Notes: generated from the letters alone by a model not told the origin. Shown: positions 52,596 to 61,455, numbered from the stretch's first letter. The stretch is DNA of 64,000 nucleotides from an uncultured Eubacteriales bacterium (GCA_934373635.1 CAKROZ010000001.1:186001-250000), one strand, 5' to 3'. A program made the numbers and translations.

Positions 52596-53782
52596 AAACC
52601 AAACGCACGCTACTCGTCATCCTCGCCGTCACCCTCGCCGCGATCCTTGTCTTCGGCGGCATCCTCTTCGTGCTTTCCGCCGCCCGCCGTTCCCGCGCCG
52701 TCGCCTCCTACAAGACGATCTATATCGAGCGCGGCGCCTACTCGTATTTCGCCTCCTATTATAAGGGACTCTATCTCACCTCTCTGCGTACCGCGGGCAT
52801 TTCCGCCTCCGATACCCCCGCGTTCTGGAACCTGACCGACGAGGAGGGGGTGAGCTACGGTACCCGCCTTTCGGAGGGCTTTGCCGATTACATGCGTCGC
52901 ACGTTGGTCGCCGCCGCCCTCTTCGACAGTGCCGGGACGCTGACCGATACGGAGAAAAAACGCCTGACCGCCGCCGCGGAGGAGATGCTCGATTATCGCG
53001 CAAACGGCGATAAAAAAGCCTTCAACGAAATGACCGAAAAATACGGCTTCACCTACGACGATTATGTCGATTCGATAACAATTCTTTACAAAGCGGGCAA
53101 TGCGATGCGCGTGATCTACGGTGAAAACGGCAAAAAACTGAAAAACACCGCCGACGCAAAGCTCTATCTCGAGACCGAATATCGGCATGTTTTCCTTCTC
53201 GCCTTGCGCACCGAGGACAAATTTCTTCTCGACGAGAACGGGAACCGCATCACCGAGGGCGGGCAGGACGTTACCGTGAATTTCACCGAAGAAGAAAAAA
53301 GGGAGCGCGCCGCCCTGATCGCGCGGATCGCAAAGAGCATCGACAACTTCGAGCACGACGAGGACGGCGAGGAGGGAAGAATGAACGCCGGTATGTTCAT
53401 GAACCTCATCGAGAGCTACGACGACGGGGAGGGACGCGACCTCTCCGACGGGTACTATTTCTCGGAGGGGAGCGCCTTCACGAAGGAGTTTGCCTCGGTG
53501 TACCCGACGCTCGTCGACCGTGCGCTCGCCTTGGAAACGGGGCATTACGGGACCTGCGAGGAGGGGGGCATCCGCTTCTTCTTCGCCGCGACGGCGCCGA
53601 CCGCCTCCGCCGATACGCTCTCGGGGAACGCGAGATATTTTACCGATTTTTACACCCGCGTCGCCGATGCTTCTTTCGAGAAGACGCTCGCTCTCTTTCT
53701 CCCCGATGTCACCCTTTCGGAAGCGACGCTCTCCTTTGATATCCTCTCTTTGCCGTATAACACCGACTTCATCTTTCGTTGA
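52592..53782 (+). CDS. PrsA/SurA-like membrane-anchored protein lacking a rotamase domain
   Basis: 396 residues from GTG 52592, overlapping the mfd stop by 4 bp. One N-terminal signal anchor (LLVILAVTLAAILVFGGILF), then helical extracytoplasmic sequence. In Clostridia the gene after mfd is often a PrsA-type foldase, and TDTEKKRLTAAAEEMLDYR plus NEMTEKYGFTYDDYVDSITI resembles the SurA N-terminal helical region. I see no parvulin motif (GxxGxF/GGDLG, GPVxT), so PPIase activity is doubtful. A chaperone role is inferred from position and architecture. Confidence 0.7.
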   Translation: MKTKRTLLVILAVTLAAILVFGGILFVLSAARRSRAVASYKTIYIERGAYSYFASYYKGLYLTSLRTAGISASDTPAFWNLTDEEGVSYGTRLSEGFADYMRRTLVAAALFDSAGTLTDTEKKRLTAAAEEMLDYRANGDKKAFNEMTEKYGFTYDDYVDSITILYKAGNAMRVIYGENGKKLKNTADAKLYLETEYRHVFLLALRTEDKFLLDENGNRITEGGQDVTVNFTEEEKRERAALIARIAKSIDNFEHDEDGEEGRMNAGMFMNLIESYDDGEGRDLSDGYYFSEGSAFTKEFASVYPTLVDRALALETGHYGTCEEGGIRFFFAATAPTASADTLSGNARYFTDFYTRVADASFEKTLALFLPDVTLSEATLSFDILSLPYNTDFIFR

Positions 53783-53829
53783 CCCGCCTTTCCCGAAACC
53801 ATTACGCTTGACTCAAATAGGAGCTCAAT

Positions 53830-54768
53830 ATGACAACTTTTTTAATTATGCTATCTTCGGTTGCGGTTATTCTTGCAACCGCTGTCCCGGGCTATTTTAT
53901 GCGCCGTCGGGGTATGATCTCCGAATCCTGCATCCCCGGGTGCTCGAAGATCCTGCTCTATCTCTGTCAGCCATGCCTGTACATCTATACCTTCCATATC
54001 CCGTTCAGCCTTGAAAAACTGGCGAACATCGGGATTTTCGCCGCGCTCTGCCTGACCGTTCACACCGTTATACTCTCCGTTGCCTTCCTCATTCTGAACA
54101 AAAGGAGTCGTGAAAAGGTTACCTACCGTATCATGACCGTCGCGTCCGTCTTTGGAAATTGTTCTTTCTTCGGGATTCCCGTTTTGGAGGCGCTCATGCC
54201 AGAGTCGGCGTCCGAAATTATCATCTATACTACGATTCAGGCTTTTATCATGAATATTATCGCATGGACGATAGGTTCCGCGGTAATCGCGCGGGACGTT
54301 CGTTATATCAATGTAAAAAAGCTTTTTTTAAATCCTACAATGATCGGCTTTGTTCTCGGAATGATTGTTTTTGTCACGGGCATCACTCTGCCGTCTGCCC
54401 TGCTCGGCATGATTACCACGACGGCGCGTATGTCCACCCCCCTCTCCATGCTGATTATGGGAATGAGGCTCGCGGGCATGGATTTCCGCCGCATCTTCAC
54501 CAATCGCCCCGTCTACCTCACAATTGCGGTGAAGCAGTTTGGTATGCCCCTTCTCGCCTTTGCTCTCTCGTATTTTCTGCCGATTCCCCTTGAGATCAAG
54601 GCGACCTTTCTCATCACCTGTGCCTGTCCCGTCGCCTCCATCGTTCTGAATTTTTCGGAGATCATCGGGGAAGGGCAGGAGGACGCCGCGAACGCCGTCC
54701 TGCTCGGCACCATGTTGAGCATCGTCACCCTGCCGATTGTCTCTCTCCTCTTGCCCCTTCTCGCATAG
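53830..54768 (+). CDS. AEC-family (auxin efflux carrier) permease
   Basis: 312 residues with ten predicted helices. The two halves each have a break: FGNCSFFGIPVLEALMP and TCACPVASIVLNFSEIIGEGQEDAANAVLLGT, where the latter is the family hallmark. Bacterial members transport malate, lactate or other organic anions. The neighbouring D-2-hydroxyacid dehydrogenase gene, 58 bp downstream, suggests a 2-hydroxyacid such as D-lactate as the substrate; this is inference. Start behind ATAGGAGCTCAAT. Confidence 0.9.
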   Translation: MTTFLIMLSSVAVILATAVPGYFMRRRGMISESCIPGCSKILLYLCQPCLYIYTFHIPFSLEKLANIGIFAALCLTVHTVILSVAFLILNKRSREKVTYRIMTVASVFGNCSFFGIPVLEALMPESASEIIIYTTIQAFIMNIIAWTIGSAVIARDVRYINVKKLFLNPTMIGFVLGMIVFVTGITLPSALLGMITTTARMSTPLSMLIMGMRLAGMDFRRIFTNRPVYLTIAVKQFGMPLLAFALSYFLPIPLEIKATFLITCACPVASIVLNFSEIIGEGQEDAANAVLLGTMLSIVTLPIVSLLLPLLA

Positions 54769-54826
54769 CGCGCATAAATTCCCGCCTTGCGGGTACACTC
54801 ACACTATCCCACAAAAGGAGCATTCC

Positions 54827-55858
54827 ATGATTAAGCTTGCCTGCTTCGATACGAAGCCGTATGACCGCGCCGCTTTTGAGGCGGCATGCCCCGAGGATAT
54901 CCGCATCAAGTTCTTCGAGACCAAGCTGAACGCCGATACCGCGAACCTCGCGAGAGGGTACGATGCCGCCTGCATTTTCGTCAACGATACGGCGGACGCC
55001 GCGACGATCGACGCCCTCGGAGAGGGAGGCGTTCGCCTTCTTGCCCTGCGGTGCGCGGGGTACAACAATGTCGATGTCCGTCACGCCTTCGGGAAAATCC
55101 ATGTCGTCCGCGTCCCCGCCTATTCTCCCTACGCCGTCGCGGAACACGCGGCGGCAATGTTGCTCACCTCCGTCAGACGGGTGCACAAAGCCTATAACCG
55201 CACGCGGGACTTCAATTTCAGCCTGAACGGGCTTGTCGGCTTCGACTTTTACGGAAAGGCGGTTGGCATCGTCGGCACGGGGAAGATCGGACGCGCCTTT
55301 GCCTCCATTTGCAACGGCTTCGGAATGCATGTCCTCGGCTACGATAAATACCCCGCCGAGGATGAAAAGATCGAGTACGTTCCTCTCGATACGCTATTTG
55401 AAAAGAGCGACATCATATCCCTGCATTGCCCGCTGACCGAAGAGACAAAATACCTGATTTGTAAAGAAAACATTGCAAAAATGAAGAAAGGCGTCGTGAT
55501 CGTCAACACCTCGCGCGGCGCACTTATCCGCTCGGAGGATCTCCTTGACGGCATCAAGGAGAGAAAGATCGGCGCCGCCTGCCTCGATGTCTACGAGGAG
55601 GAGTCGGACATTTTCTTCGAGGACAACTCGGGGCATATTCTCGAGGACGATACCTTGGCGCGTCTCATCTCGATGCCGAACGTTCTCGTCACCTCGCATC
55701 AGGCGTTTCTCACCGAAGAGGCACTTGCGAGCATTGCAAAGACCACCTTTGAGAACATCCGCACTTTCTTCGAGAAAGGCACATCGGAAAACGAGCTCTG
55801 CTACCGTTGCGGCAGGATCGAGGAGTGTCAAAAAAAGCGCCGCGGCAAGTGCTTTTAG
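54827..55858 (+). CDS. D-2-hydroxyacid dehydrogenase (D-lactate dehydrogenase-like)
   Basis: 343 residues. NAD-binding GKAVGIVGTGKIGRAFASIC; catalytic Arg in VIVNTSRGALI, Glu in CLDVYEEESD and His in LVTSHQAFLTEEAL; LLALRCAGYNNVD is typical of D-LDH. Reduces pyruvate (or similar 2-oxo acids) to the D-hydroxyacid. Odd: the C-terminus ends with a Cys-rich tail CYRCGRIEECQKKRRGKCF not needed for the fold. AAAAGGAG precedes the ATG. Probably forms an operon with the AEC carrier upstream. Confidence 0.9.
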   Translation: MIKLACFDTKPYDRAAFEAACPEDIRIKFFETKLNADTANLARGYDAACIFVNDTADAATIDALGEGGVRLLALRCAGYNNVDVRHAFGKIHVVRVPAYSPYAVAEHAAAMLLTSVRRVHKAYNRTRDFNFSLNGLVGFDFYGKAVGIVGTGKIGRAFASICNGFGMHVLGYDKYPAEDEKIEYVPLDTLFEKSDIISLHCPLTEETKYLICKENIAKMKKGVVIVNTSRGALIRSEDLLDGIKERKIGAACLDVYEEESDIFFEDNSGHILEDDTLARLISMPNVLVTSHQAFLTEEALASIAKTTFENIRTFFEKGTSENELCYRCGRIEECQKKRRGKCF

Positions 55859-56133
55859 AGTATAGGAAAGCTTTTCAGAGCGGTTTTCTCCTTAATTCTT
55901 CGAAGGGTCATGAAGAGGGAACGGAAAAGTGTATGTATCGCACACGTTTTGACTCCTGCTTTCGAAAATACAATCCTCGTATCCGTATGAATCCGACACC
56001 GTTTTCGAAAGTCGAAACTCTGACCTTCTCGTATCTCTTGCCTATTTTGCAAATGCACGTCGGCATATTGCACAAAATGCGCCAGCCACTTTTGTGAAAA
56101 ACAGAGAAACTCCGAGGATTCAAAATTGCACGC
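55859..56133 (+). other. Intergenic stretch without a gene
   Basis: 275 bp between the dehydrogenase stop and the next promoter. Direct motifs TTTTCGAAAGTCGAAAC and CTGCTTTCGAAAATAC recur imperfectly, but no gene, RNA or terminator is convincing. Confidence 0.5.
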
Positions 56134-56162
56134 TTGACTTAACGGGCGAGATGTGTTATATT
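56134..56162 (+). promoter_or_regulatory. Promoter of the solute-binding lipoprotein gene
   Basis: TTGACT (56134-56139), 17-bp spacer, TATATT (56157-56162). The leader is about 130 nt; a small open frame in it has no family support. Confidence 0.75.
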
Positions 56163-56301
56163 TATATTACTGAAAAAGACTTGTCGGATGTTGTTTTTCC
56201 CGACGAGTGCGGAGGCTTCTCCGTTGTCGTCCGTTTTACCGAGCGGGCGTCGGAATTTTTCGGCAAATCTTGTGAAAAATAAATTTTGAAAAGGAGAAAA
56301 C

Positions 56302-58056
56302 ATGAAAAACAAGATTCTCAGCCTATTCTTGGTTCTTGTCATGGTGGTTGCACTTCTCGCGTCCTGTGCGCCGACGAATAACGGCTCGGATACCTGCACA
56401 AACCATGTCGACAACGACAAAGACGGCAAGTGCGACAATTGTGGTAAGTCGATGGGTAGCGTCCCTGACAAACCTAAACCGGGCGAAGAGCGCCCCGATT
56501 TTCCGTGGGACACCACCGAGTTGGTTTTCCGCATGACGAACAGCTCAAACAACCAGGAGCTTCCTTCGGGTTGTGAGAGATACCTCGCAGGTGAAGGTAC
56601 ATACGATACCCGTATCGACAAGCTCGTCAGAGAGAGAAATCTCGCGGCGGAAGAATATGCCAAGGTGGAGATTGCGTATCTCTATTACCCGGATAACTCA
56701 AAAGATTATAACTGGTCTGCCGTTCAGGAGAAGATTGTAACGGAGATTAACTCCGGCTCATCTTCCGCAGCGGATATGTATTGTAACTTCGTTTACGATA
56801 TGATGAACGCCTCTCTGAAGGGTGTGTTTGCGAACCTCAAGACGACGCTTCGCGCGAACCACTTCGAGTTTGCAAAAGACCGTCTCTATGCAACCGAGGT
56901 CGGCGACGCGCATGGATATATGTATGAGTACATGCAGTCCCTGACGTTGAACCAGAAGAAGATGTATCTTCTTTCTTCCGACTACTTCACCGACATGGTG
57001 CGTGCTTTCTATGTCGTTCCCGTGAGCCGTGCGCTCTTCGAGAGTTTGAACCAGAAGGATCTTACGAGCGATCTTAATAAGGACGGCACGTACGATATCG
57101 ATGACCTCTTCCAGCTTGTAAAGAACAAGGACTGGACGTATGATGCGTTGATCAAATATTCCGGTGCTGCTTATCAGCCCGCCGCCGATTCAACGAGCGG
57201 GAAGTCGCTGAAGGATCGTCTCGGCTTTGCCGTTTCATCGTCTTCGGGTCTTTCGTCCTCCGGCCTTCTGTATACCACTTCGGTAACCATTATCGAGCGC
57301 GAGTGGAACGAGGATAAGACGGAGTCCACCGATACCTACCCGATTCCGAACGATGCATTCGTCGACTTCTGTAGCCGGCTTTCTAAGCTTTTCGGATCCT
57401 CGGGCGTTCTCGCCGTCAGCAATCCGCAGGCTAATGCTGCAGGTTATACTTCGGGTTCTCTCCAGGCGATCCGCGACAGATTTGTCGAAAATATGGTTCT
57501 CTTCGGCGGCGTTATCTGCGTCGGTTCTCTCGAATATGATGCTTATCAGGGTATGAAGGAGAACGGTGGTCAGGGCTTTGGCGTTGTTCCCGTTCCGCTT
57601 TATAAGCAGGACGAAGAACACACCGAGAATTATCTCACGCAGGTGCATAACCTCGGTCGTGTCGGTGCCGTTTCCAACACCACGACGAAGTTTGCACAGT
57701 GTACCGCTTTCCTTGATTATCAGTCGCGCCACTCGCACGATATCCTTGAGCAGTACTACAACACTACCCTGACCTATGGCGTAGCAGGGGGAGAAGGTCT
57801 GGAAGGTAACGTAGAGATGCTTGAGCTCATTCGTGCTAACGTTCGTTCCTCCTTCGATAAGGCGTTCGAGGATGCCATCGGCTTCTTCTATCAGAATGTC
57901 AACGGCGATTCGGATACCAATCGTTGGAATGTGATGATTCAGAATGCAGGCTATCAGCTCGACGATGCGGCAACCAGATACAAAGAGGTTGCCGAACTCA
58001 AACAGAACTACCTCAATCAGCTGAAGAATTCTCAATACGATCAGCTTCCGGCTTAA
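56302..58056 (+). CDS. Extracellular solute-binding lipoprotein with Cys/Asp-rich N-terminal motif
   Basis: 584 residues. The lipobox is LLASC at residue 22 or so. Right after the Cys comes DTCTNHVDNDKDGKCDNCGK: a C-x-x-H-x-D-x-D-x-D-G-x-C-D-x-C pattern shared by many clostridial surface lipoproteins and resembling a metal-binding loop. The rest is a family-1-like binding fold of the ABC type (YDTRIDKLVRERNLAAEEYA, GGQGFGVVPVPLYKQDEE, RVGAVSNTTTKFAQCTAFLD), plus a dockerin/EF-hand-like DLNKDGTYDIDDLFQL. No permease or ATPase gene is adjacent. The substrate, possibly a glycan, is unknown. GAAAAGGAGAAAAC precedes the ATG. Codon use is less GC-biased than neighbours, as in highly expressed genes. 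Confidence 0.85.
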   Translation: MKNKILSLFLVLVMVVALLASCAPTNNGSDTCTNHVDNDKDGKCDNCGKSMGSVPDKPKPGEERPDFPWDTTELVFRMTNSSNNQELPSGCERYLAGEGTYDTRIDKLVRERNLAAEEYAKVEIAYLYYPDNSKDYNWSAVQEKIVTEINSGSSSAADMYCNFVYDMMNASLKGVFANLKTTLRANHFEFAKDRLYATEVGDAHGYMYEYMQSLTLNQKKMYLLSSDYFTDMVRAFYVVPVSRALFESLNQKDLTSDLNKDGTYDIDDLFQLVKNKDWTYDALIKYSGAAYQPAADSTSGKSLKDRLGFAVSSSSGLSSSGLLYTTSVTIIEREWNEDKTESTDTYPIPNDAFVDFCSRLSKLFGSSGVLAVSNPQANAAGYTSGSLQAIRDRFVENMVLFGGVICVGSLEYDAYQGMKENGGQGFGVVPVPLYKQDEEHTENYLTQVHNLGRVGAVSNTTTKFAQCTAFLDYQSRHSHDILEQYYNTTLTYGVAGGEGLEGNVEMLELIRANVRSSFDKAFEDAIGFFYQNVNGDSDTNRWNVMIQNAGYQLDDAATRYKEVAELKQNYLNQLKNSQYDQLPA

Positions 58057-58094
58057 TATCCGAGATTTTCTAAGGGAAGGATTTCCGACCAGAA

Positions 58095-58132
58095 GCAAAA
58101 GCCCTTTCGGCACATGCCGAAGGGGCTTTTGC
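58095..58132 (+). terminator. Intrinsic terminator after the lipoprotein gene
   Basis: 18-bp stem GCAAAAGCCCTTTCGGCA/TGCCGAAGGGGCTTTTGC (one G-U), 2-nt spacing, T-rich tail. Confidence 0.93.
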
Positions 58133-58139
58133 TTTCATC

Positions 58140-58440
58140 CATCTGTGCAACCTTCTGAGGTCTTTACGCAGGGGGCAGGTATCGTTTTCTCACCTTGCTT
58201 GAACCAACAAAACCACGCGAGAATCGAGAGATTAAAGGTCGAAAAACGCTCCGTCTGCCCCCGCTTTGAAGGCTTGTGCAAAGCAAGCACCGTTTTTCTC
58301 ACCTTATTTGACTGCGTGAATCGAGACGATCAAAGATCGAAAAACGCATTGTTCACTCCTGCTTTTTGAAGGCTTGCGCAAGGTAAACACGGTTGCTCCC
58401 GTCACGCTTGATTGGATAGAACAACGCAGGAATTTAGATC
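58140..58440 (+). repeat. Degenerate repeat, about 105 bp, three units
   Basis: TCACC...TTGA anchors at 58190, 58299 and 58402 (periods 109 and 103). Shared segments include GGCTTGTGCAAAGCAAGCAC and GATCGAAAAACGC. An inverted related block lies beyond nagA at 59709-59885. Confidence 0.7.
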
Positions 58441-58472
58441 ATTCATAATTCATAATTTTTAATTCTTAATTT
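58441..58472 (-). repeat. AATTATG heptamer repeat element, copy 3 (inverted)
   Basis: On the minus strand AATTAAGAATTAAAAATTATG and further units run through the nagA stop codon: the last codons of nagA (Gln-Ile-Lys-Asn-stop) are made from the element. Confidence 0.8.
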
Positions 58473-59532
58473 GCTCTTCTTCTCCCATCAAAAACACGCG
58501 TTTGAGGCGGAGATCGTCGGTCACGAGCAGGAAGTCGGCGTCGTATCCGACCTCGATCTTTCCTTTGTTCAGTCCCATGAGACGCGCGGGATTTTCGCTT
58601 GCCGCGCGGATCGCCGTCTCTTCGGGAATGCCGAAGGACACGGCGCGGCGCATACACTCGAAGAGGTCGGTCGTCGAGCCGGCGATCGCACCCGACTCGA
58701 TGCGAGCCACGCCGTCCTTCAGAATGACCTTCTGCCCGCCGAACATGAACTCGCCGTCACCGAGCCCCGTCGCACGCAGGGAATCGCTGATCAGCACCAC
58801 ACGCTCGTCGCCGAAGAGACGGAACAGCAGCCGCACCATCGCGGGATGCACGTGAATTCCGTCCGAAATCAGCTGGGCATACGCACCGCAGTCTGCCGCG
58901 GCGGGGATGGGCCCCGGCTCTCTGTGGTGCATGGGCGACATTGCGTTATAGGTATGCGTCAGACAGCTTGCCCCCGCACGGAACGCGCGCACCGCCGTGT
59001 CATAGTCGCAGGCGGTATGCCCGAGTGCCACGACGATGCCGCACGAACGGATAAATTCCTCCGACCCCGCAAGCTCGGGGGCGAGGGTAATGAGCTTCAC
59101 GTTTTTACATTCACGGAGGAGCTCCAAGGTCGGCTCCTTGATGAATGCTTCGTTCTGCGCGCCTTTGTATTTTGTGCTGATGAAGGGACCCTCGAGGTGA
59201 AAGCCCGGGATGTGCGCCCCGTGGAAGCCCGTGATCGGCGCTTCCGTCGCACGGCGGATGTCCTCAAAGGCCATGGTCATCGTCGTCGGATACCATGTCG
59301 TAATACCGTGCGACAGCTCGTATGCCGCCATCTCGGGGAGTCCGCCCTCCATCGTATCGTAGCCGAGACAGCCGTGCGCGTGAATGTCGATCAGCCCGGG
59401 AATGATTTTGAGCCCTTCGCCATCCTTCACCTCGTCGTCCGGCTCGAAGCCATCGCCGATGTGAGTAAATCTACCGTTTTTTACTTGTATATCCTTGATC
59501 TTTTCTTTGAATTTTACATTTTTTAGTATCAT
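58459..59532 (-). CDS. nagA: N-acetylglucosamine-6-phosphate deacetylase
   Basis: 357 residues. IPGLIDIHAHGCLGYDTMEGG carries the first metal site; HLEGPFISTKYKGAQ the metal Glu; ALGHTACDYDTAVRAFRAGA and THTYNAMSPMHHREPG the further His ligands; VLISDSLRATGLGDG the catalytic Asp. Removes acetyl from GlcNAc-6-P in amino-sugar and peptidoglycan recycling. No nagB or nagE neighbour. AAAAGGAGATATG upstream. Its 3' end overlaps the repeat element, and it lies between inverted repeat blocks. Confidence 0.95.
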   Translation of the reverse strand: MILKNVKFKEKIKDIQVKNGRFTHIGDGFEPDDEVKDGEGLKIIPGLIDIHAHGCLGYDTMEGGLPEMAAYELSHGITTWYPTTMTMAFEDIRRATEAPITGFHGAHIPGFHLEGPFISTKYKGAQNEAFIKEPTLELLRECKNVKLITLAPELAGSEEFIRSCGIVVALGHTACDYDTAVRAFRAGASCLTHTYNAMSPMHHREPGPIPAAADCGAYAQLISDGIHVHPAMVRLLFRLFGDERVVLISDSLRATGLGDGEFMFGGQKVILKDGVARIESGAIAGSTTDLFECMRRAVSFGIPEETAIRAASENPARLMGLNKGKIEVGYDADFLLVTDDLRLKRVFLMGEEEQIKN

Positions 59533-59553
59533 GGAGCATATCTCCTTTTCTTA

Positions 59554-59582
59554 ATTTTAGCATAAAATCCGTGGAAAGTCAA
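59554..59582 (-). promoter_or_regulatory. nagA promoter
   Basis: TTGACT (59582-59577), 17-bp spacer, TAAAAT with TGC extended -10 (59559-59554) on the minus strand. Confidence 0.85.
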
Positions 59583-59590
59583 GAAAGCGT

Positions 59591-59620
59591 CTTGATTTTG
59601 TGCGGGAAATCAAGTATAAT
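59591..59620 (+). promoter_or_regulatory. Divergent promoter with internal inverted repeat
   Basis: TTGATT (59592-59597), 17-bp spacer, TATAAT (59615-59620). CTTGATTT and AAATCAAG (59591-59598, 59607-59614), an 8-8-8 inverted repeat, fill the -35 to -10 space: an operator layout. It is about 290 bp before the YifB-type gene. Confidence 0.7.
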
Positions 59621-59625
59621 AAAAA

Positions 59626-59660
59626 GAGAATTATGAATTAAGAATTATGAATTATGAATT
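59626..59660 (+). repeat. AATTATG heptamer repeat element, copy 4
   Basis: GAGAATTATGAATTAAGAAT followed by two more ATGAATT units, the most complete copy. Directly follows the promoter at 59620. Confidence 0.85.
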
Positions 59661-59708
59661 GTCTTTATTCTCGCGTCGTTTTGTTGATGCAAGCGAGGTA
59701 AGGGGAAC

Positions 59709-59885
59709 GACGTCTGCTTTACGCATCGGCTTTTGAGAAAGGCGCGCGAGAAGGGCGGTTTTTCGGACCTTGATTTACTGAATTCCTGCCTTGCTCTGTT
59801 GAATCGAGCAGGTGAGGGGGACTACGCTTGCCTTGCACAAGCCTTTGAAGAAGATTGCGCGGGCAAGATGTTTTTTCGGACTTTG
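59709..59885 (-). repeat. Degenerate repeat, about 113 bp, two units (inverted relative to 58140)
   Basis: TTTTTCGGA recurs at 59759 and 59872. On the minus strand GGCTTGTGCAAGGCAAGC...CTCACCTGCTCGATT matches the block beyond the other end of nagA. A short ORF here (59733-60005) is repeat-derived. Confidence 0.65.
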
Positions 59886-59910
59886 AATTTTGAAGGTAAG
59901 AGGGGGCACT

Positions 59911-61455
59911 ATGATTTCAAGAGTTTTCGGCTGCGGCATCTACGGGATCGACGGATTTCCCGTTACGGTGGAGTGCAGCGCGTGGGACAGGGTTCCGCGG
60001 TTTGAGTTGGTCGGATTGCCCGACGCGGCGGTGAAGGAAGCGAAGAATCGCGTGCAGTCCGCCTGCGAAAACAGCGGGTATCTCTTTCCGCCCCTCGACA
60101 TGATGCTGAATCTCGCTCCCGCGGATGTCAAAAAGGAGGGCACGGCGTTCGATCTCGCGATCCTGACCGCGATCCTTCAATGCGACGGCGTGATCCCGCA
60201 CGACCTCGATTTTTCGGACAAGTGCATCATCGGAGAGCTCTCCCTGTCGGGAGAGGTGCGCCCCGTCGGCGGAATTCTGCCGATGTGTGTCGCCGCGAAG
60301 GAGGCGGGACTGCGCGAGGTCTACGTCCCCGAAGGAAACCTCGGGGAAGCGGCCGTCGTCTCGGGCATCCGCGTCTTTGGCGTCCCCGATTTTCGCTCCC
60401 TCGTCCGCCATTTCCGCGGAGAGGCGTCTCTGACCCCTGCCGCGGGCGTTTCCCTTGCCGCCGCTCTTTCCGAGCGTCGGAGCGCGGGCGATTTCTCGGA
60501 GGTCAAGGGACAGCGCCGCGCGAAGCGCGCCCTCGAGGTTGCCGCCGCGGGCGGACACAATGTCCTGATGATCGGTCCTCCCGGCTCGGGAAAATCCATG
60601 CTCGCCAAGCGCATTTCCTCCATTCTCCCCGATCTGACCTTTGACGAGGCGATCGAGACGACGAAGATCCACTCGGTCGCGGGCACTCTGCGCGGCAATC
60701 TTGTCACCGAGCGCCCCTTCCGCTCCCCGCACCATACCGTCAGCCCCGTCGGTTTGATCGGCGGCGGTGCAACGCCGAGACCGGGGGAGATCTCCCTGTC
60801 GCACAACGGCGTCCTCTTCCTCGACGAGCTGCCAGAATTCCCGAAGCGGGTGACCGACTCCCTCCGCCAACCCCTCGAGGACGGCACCGTTACCGTGACC
60901 CGCGCGGCGGCGAAGATCACCTTTCCCGCCTCCTTTATGCTCGTCTGCGCGATGAATCCCTGCCGTTGCGGCTATTTCGGCGATCCGACCCATACCTGTA
61001 CCTGCACGCCCGATGCCGTAAGAAAATACCTTGACCGCATCAGCGGGCCTCTCCTTGACCGTATCGATATTGAGATCGAGCTGCCCGCGGTCACCTTCGA
61101 CGAGATCTCAGGGAAGGGGGACGGGGGAGAACCCTCCGTCGCCATTCGTGCCCGCGTCAATGAGGCACGCCGTATTGCCGCCGAGCGTCTCACAAAGGAC
61201 GGGGAGGACGCCGCGACCCTGAACGCGAAGCTCCCGCCGAACCTTCTGCGGAAATATTGCACACCCGATAAGGACGGCACCGACCTGTTGCGGGAAGCTT
61301 TCGAGACCCTCGGACTCTCCGCGCGCGGTCACGATAGAATCCTTCGCGTCGCGAGAACCATCGCCGACCTCGACGGAGCGGAGACTGTCGGCGCCGACCA
61401 TATCGCCGAGGCAATCACCTACCGCTCCCTTGACAGAAAGTATTGGCACCACTAA
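59911..61455 (+). CDS. YifB/ComM-family Mg-chelatase-like AAA+ ATPase
   Basis: 514 residues. N-terminal Lon-protease-like fold (FELVGLPDAAVKEAKNRVQSA, GTAFDLAILTAIL), then the MgChlI ATPase: Walker A IGPPGSGKSMLAKR, RPFRSPHHTVSPVGLIGGG, Walker B GVLFLDELPEF, sensor VCAMNPCRCGYFGD, and C-terminal Cys-bearing TCTCTPDAVRKYLDRISGPLLDRIDI. In competent bacteria ComM is a branch-migration helicase in recombination. Start 59911 (MISRVFGCGIYG); GAGGGGG is a weak RBS. A 250-bp repeat-filled leader precedes it. Confidence 0.95.
   Translation: MISRVFGCGIYGIDGFPVTVECSAWDRVPRFELVGLPDAAVKEAKNRVQSACENSGYLFPPLDMMLNLAPADVKKEGTAFDLAILTAILQCDGVIPHDLDFSDKCIIGELSLSGEVRPVGGILPMCVAAKEAGLREVYVPEGNLGEAAVVSGIRVFGVPDFRSLVRHFRGEASLTPAAGVSLAAALSERRSAGDFSEVKGQRRAKRALEVAAAGGHNVLMIGPPGSGKSMLAKRISSILPDLTFDEAIETTKIHSVAGTLRGNLVTERPFRSPHHTVSPVGLIGGGATPRPGEISLSHNGVLFLDELPEFPKRVTDSLRQPLEDGTVTVTRAAAKITFPASFMLVCAMNPCRCGYFGDPTHTCTCTPDAVRKYLDRISGPLLDRIDIEIELPAVTFDEISGKGDGGEPSVAIRARVNEARRIAAERLTKDGEDAATLNAKLPPNLLRKYCTPDKDGTDLLREAFETLGLSARGHDRILRVARTIADLDGAETVGADHIAEAITYRSLDRKYWHH

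Noticed and set aside
56094..56282. 62-codon frame in the leader of the solute-binding lipoprotein gene
   Set aside because: It starts upstream of the -35 box and has no RBS or family support.
59733..60005. 90-codon frame overlapping the start of the YifB-type gene
   Set aside because: It consists of the degenerate repeat and runs into the YifB-type gene in another frame.
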